Positions 5,978 through 6,734 of a DNA stretch of 6,734 nt are shown piece after piece; position 1 is the stretch's first letter, and each line of letters begins with the position of its first letter. This DNA comes from Anaerolineales bacterium. Its GTDB lineage: Bacteria > Chloroflexota > Anaerolineae > Anaerolineales > E44-bin32. The notes beneath the pieces were generated by a model. The model had not been told where the DNA came from and made no database searches. It worked only from the letters and a program-made list of their open reading frames with translations. The DNA is taken from NCBI GenBank assembly GCA_011772595.1, contig WVZH01000296.1, positions 896 to 7,629 on the forward strand. Reading direction: 5' to 3'. The position numbers and the translations under genes are program-made.

Positions 5978-6004
5978 GGTGCACCTCATTTAATAGATTC
6001 TTAC

Positions 6005-6734
6005 TCATACGCCCCACTTAACGCCGGCATTGGTCAGCGCAGCTCCGGCAACATCAACGATCGCCGCTCCTCCATCAAGTAGAAGAACAGCTCCCGTCAT
6101 AAACGTGGAATCATCACTGGCAAGGTAGCTGCAAATGCCGGTGATCTCACTGGGATGGGCAGTCCGCCTCAGAGGAACCATCGAAGATATGCACTGAAAA
6201 ACACCCTCCATATCTGTCCCAAGTACCTCGGTGAGGGGGCTGAGTGATTCTTCCAGCATTTCCGTCCTTGTGCCTCCCGGACAGACCGCATTGCATCGGA
6301 TCTTGGCTGGACCAAAATCCAGCGCAACCTGCTTGGTGAGCATTATGAGGCCCGCCTTCGATGAGCAGTACGCGGGCATGCCAGGCAGGCAGCGCAAACC
6401 TCCCAGGGAAGCAATATTTATGATAGACCCGCCCCCTCCCTCAATCATATGCGGTATGGATGCCTTCATAAGATACATAGGACCGGTGAGGTTTGTTTCG
6501 AGAACGCTGTGCCACAGCTCCGGATCTACCTCCACAACAGTAGTCCCGCCCGGATCTATGGCTGCGTTGTTCACTAACACGTCGAGTTTACCTGCAAATC
6601 TGAGCGCCGTCTCAACCATTCGCTGGGTGTCTTCGAGCTTTCTTACATCTCCAGCGCATGTCACCACTGCGTCCGCTGGTAACGATTGAGCGACCCTGTC
6701 GAGCATTTCCTGTCGTCGGCCGGTTATGCATATC
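6005..6734 (-). CDS. Short-chain dehydrogenase/reductase (SDR), 5' end outside the window
   Basis: This encodes an NAD(P)-dependent oxidoreductase of the classical SDR type. The reading frame is open to the window edge, and ITGRRQ just ahead of the first internal ATG (6706) matches the usual SDR strand that follows the GxxxGxG nucleotide-binding turn. The true start therefore lies upstream, outside the window. Motifs seen are NNAAID (the NNAG-type structural motif), ETNLTGP with the conserved Asn, the catalytic Ser in INIASLGG, the catalytic pair in YCSSK, and CPGGTRTEM after it. The C-terminus has FMTGAVLLLDGGAA, the common SDR ending. The substrate cannot be told. The pairing with MoaF suggests a joint role in modifying a small molecule. 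Confidence 0.9.
   Translation of the reverse strand, partial: ICITGRRQEMLDRVAQSLPADAVVTCAGDVRKLEDTQRMVETALRFAGKLDVLVNNAAIDPGGTTVVEVDPELWHSVLETNLTGPMYLMKASIPHMIEGGGGSIINIASLGGLRCLPGMPAYCSSKAGLIMLTKQVALDFGPAKIRCNAVCPGGTRTEMLEESLSPLTEVLGTDMEGVFQCISSMVPLRRTAHPSEITGICSYLASDDSTFMTGAVLLLDGGAAIVDVAGAALTNAGVKWGV

Noticed and set aside
1..6734. CRISPR array, tRNA or rRNA genes
   Set aside because: No regularly spaced direct repeats and no tRNA or rRNA signature stretches were seen on either strand.

Overview
The window reads as part of an integron gene-cassette array from an environmental bacterium of unknown identity. The evidence is a set of attC recombination sites on the minus strand, each just after the stop codon of a minus-strand gene and ahead of the next one. 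The clearest attC, at 4924-5047, has perfect GCCTAAC/GTTAGGC end boxes. A second is split in two by an insertion sequence (1527-1608 and 2994-3001). The 5' half of a third lies at 101-118, and a degenerate one is suspected near 4395-4480. No integrase gene or attI site is visible. In cassette order they would lie beyond the high-coordinate end.

In the direction of cassette reading (minus strand, high to low coordinates) the order is as follows. First comes an SDR-family oxidoreductase cut by the window edge (6005-6734), 27 bp ahead of a MoaF-family gene (5189-5977). Then come a 124-bp attC, a small four-helix membrane protein broken by a -1 frameshift (4522-4904) and a probable degenerate attC. 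A secreted 451-residue protein of unknown function follows (3013-4368), then an attC interrupted by the insertion sequence. Last are a metallo-beta-lactamase-fold hydrolase fused to TPR repeats (249-1415) and the start of another attC. None of the genes is a recognisable antibiotic-resistance gene. Cargo of mostly unknown function is typical of chromosomal or environmental integrons. The attC sites differ in length and internal sequence, which does not suggest a Vibrio-type superintegron with near-identical repeats.

The one plus-strand element is a 1385-bp insertion sequence of the IS110 family, IS1111 group (about 1609-2993). It carries subterminal inverted repeats 7 bp and 3 bp from its ends and appears to make no target duplication. 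It sits exactly between the R'' box and the L'' arm of an attC, so removing it restores a normal 90-bp site. Its DEDD transposase is broken by a 26-bp insertion that contains a perfect hairpin. Its 205-bp right-end non-coding region holds several stem-loops and is where an IS1111-type bridge RNA (seekRNA) would be expected. An inverted repeat in the left end can mask the transposase ribosome binding site.

The genes do not form one pathway. Only SDR-MoaF looks like a co-transcribed functional pair. The others are independent cassette cargo assembled by site-specific recombination.
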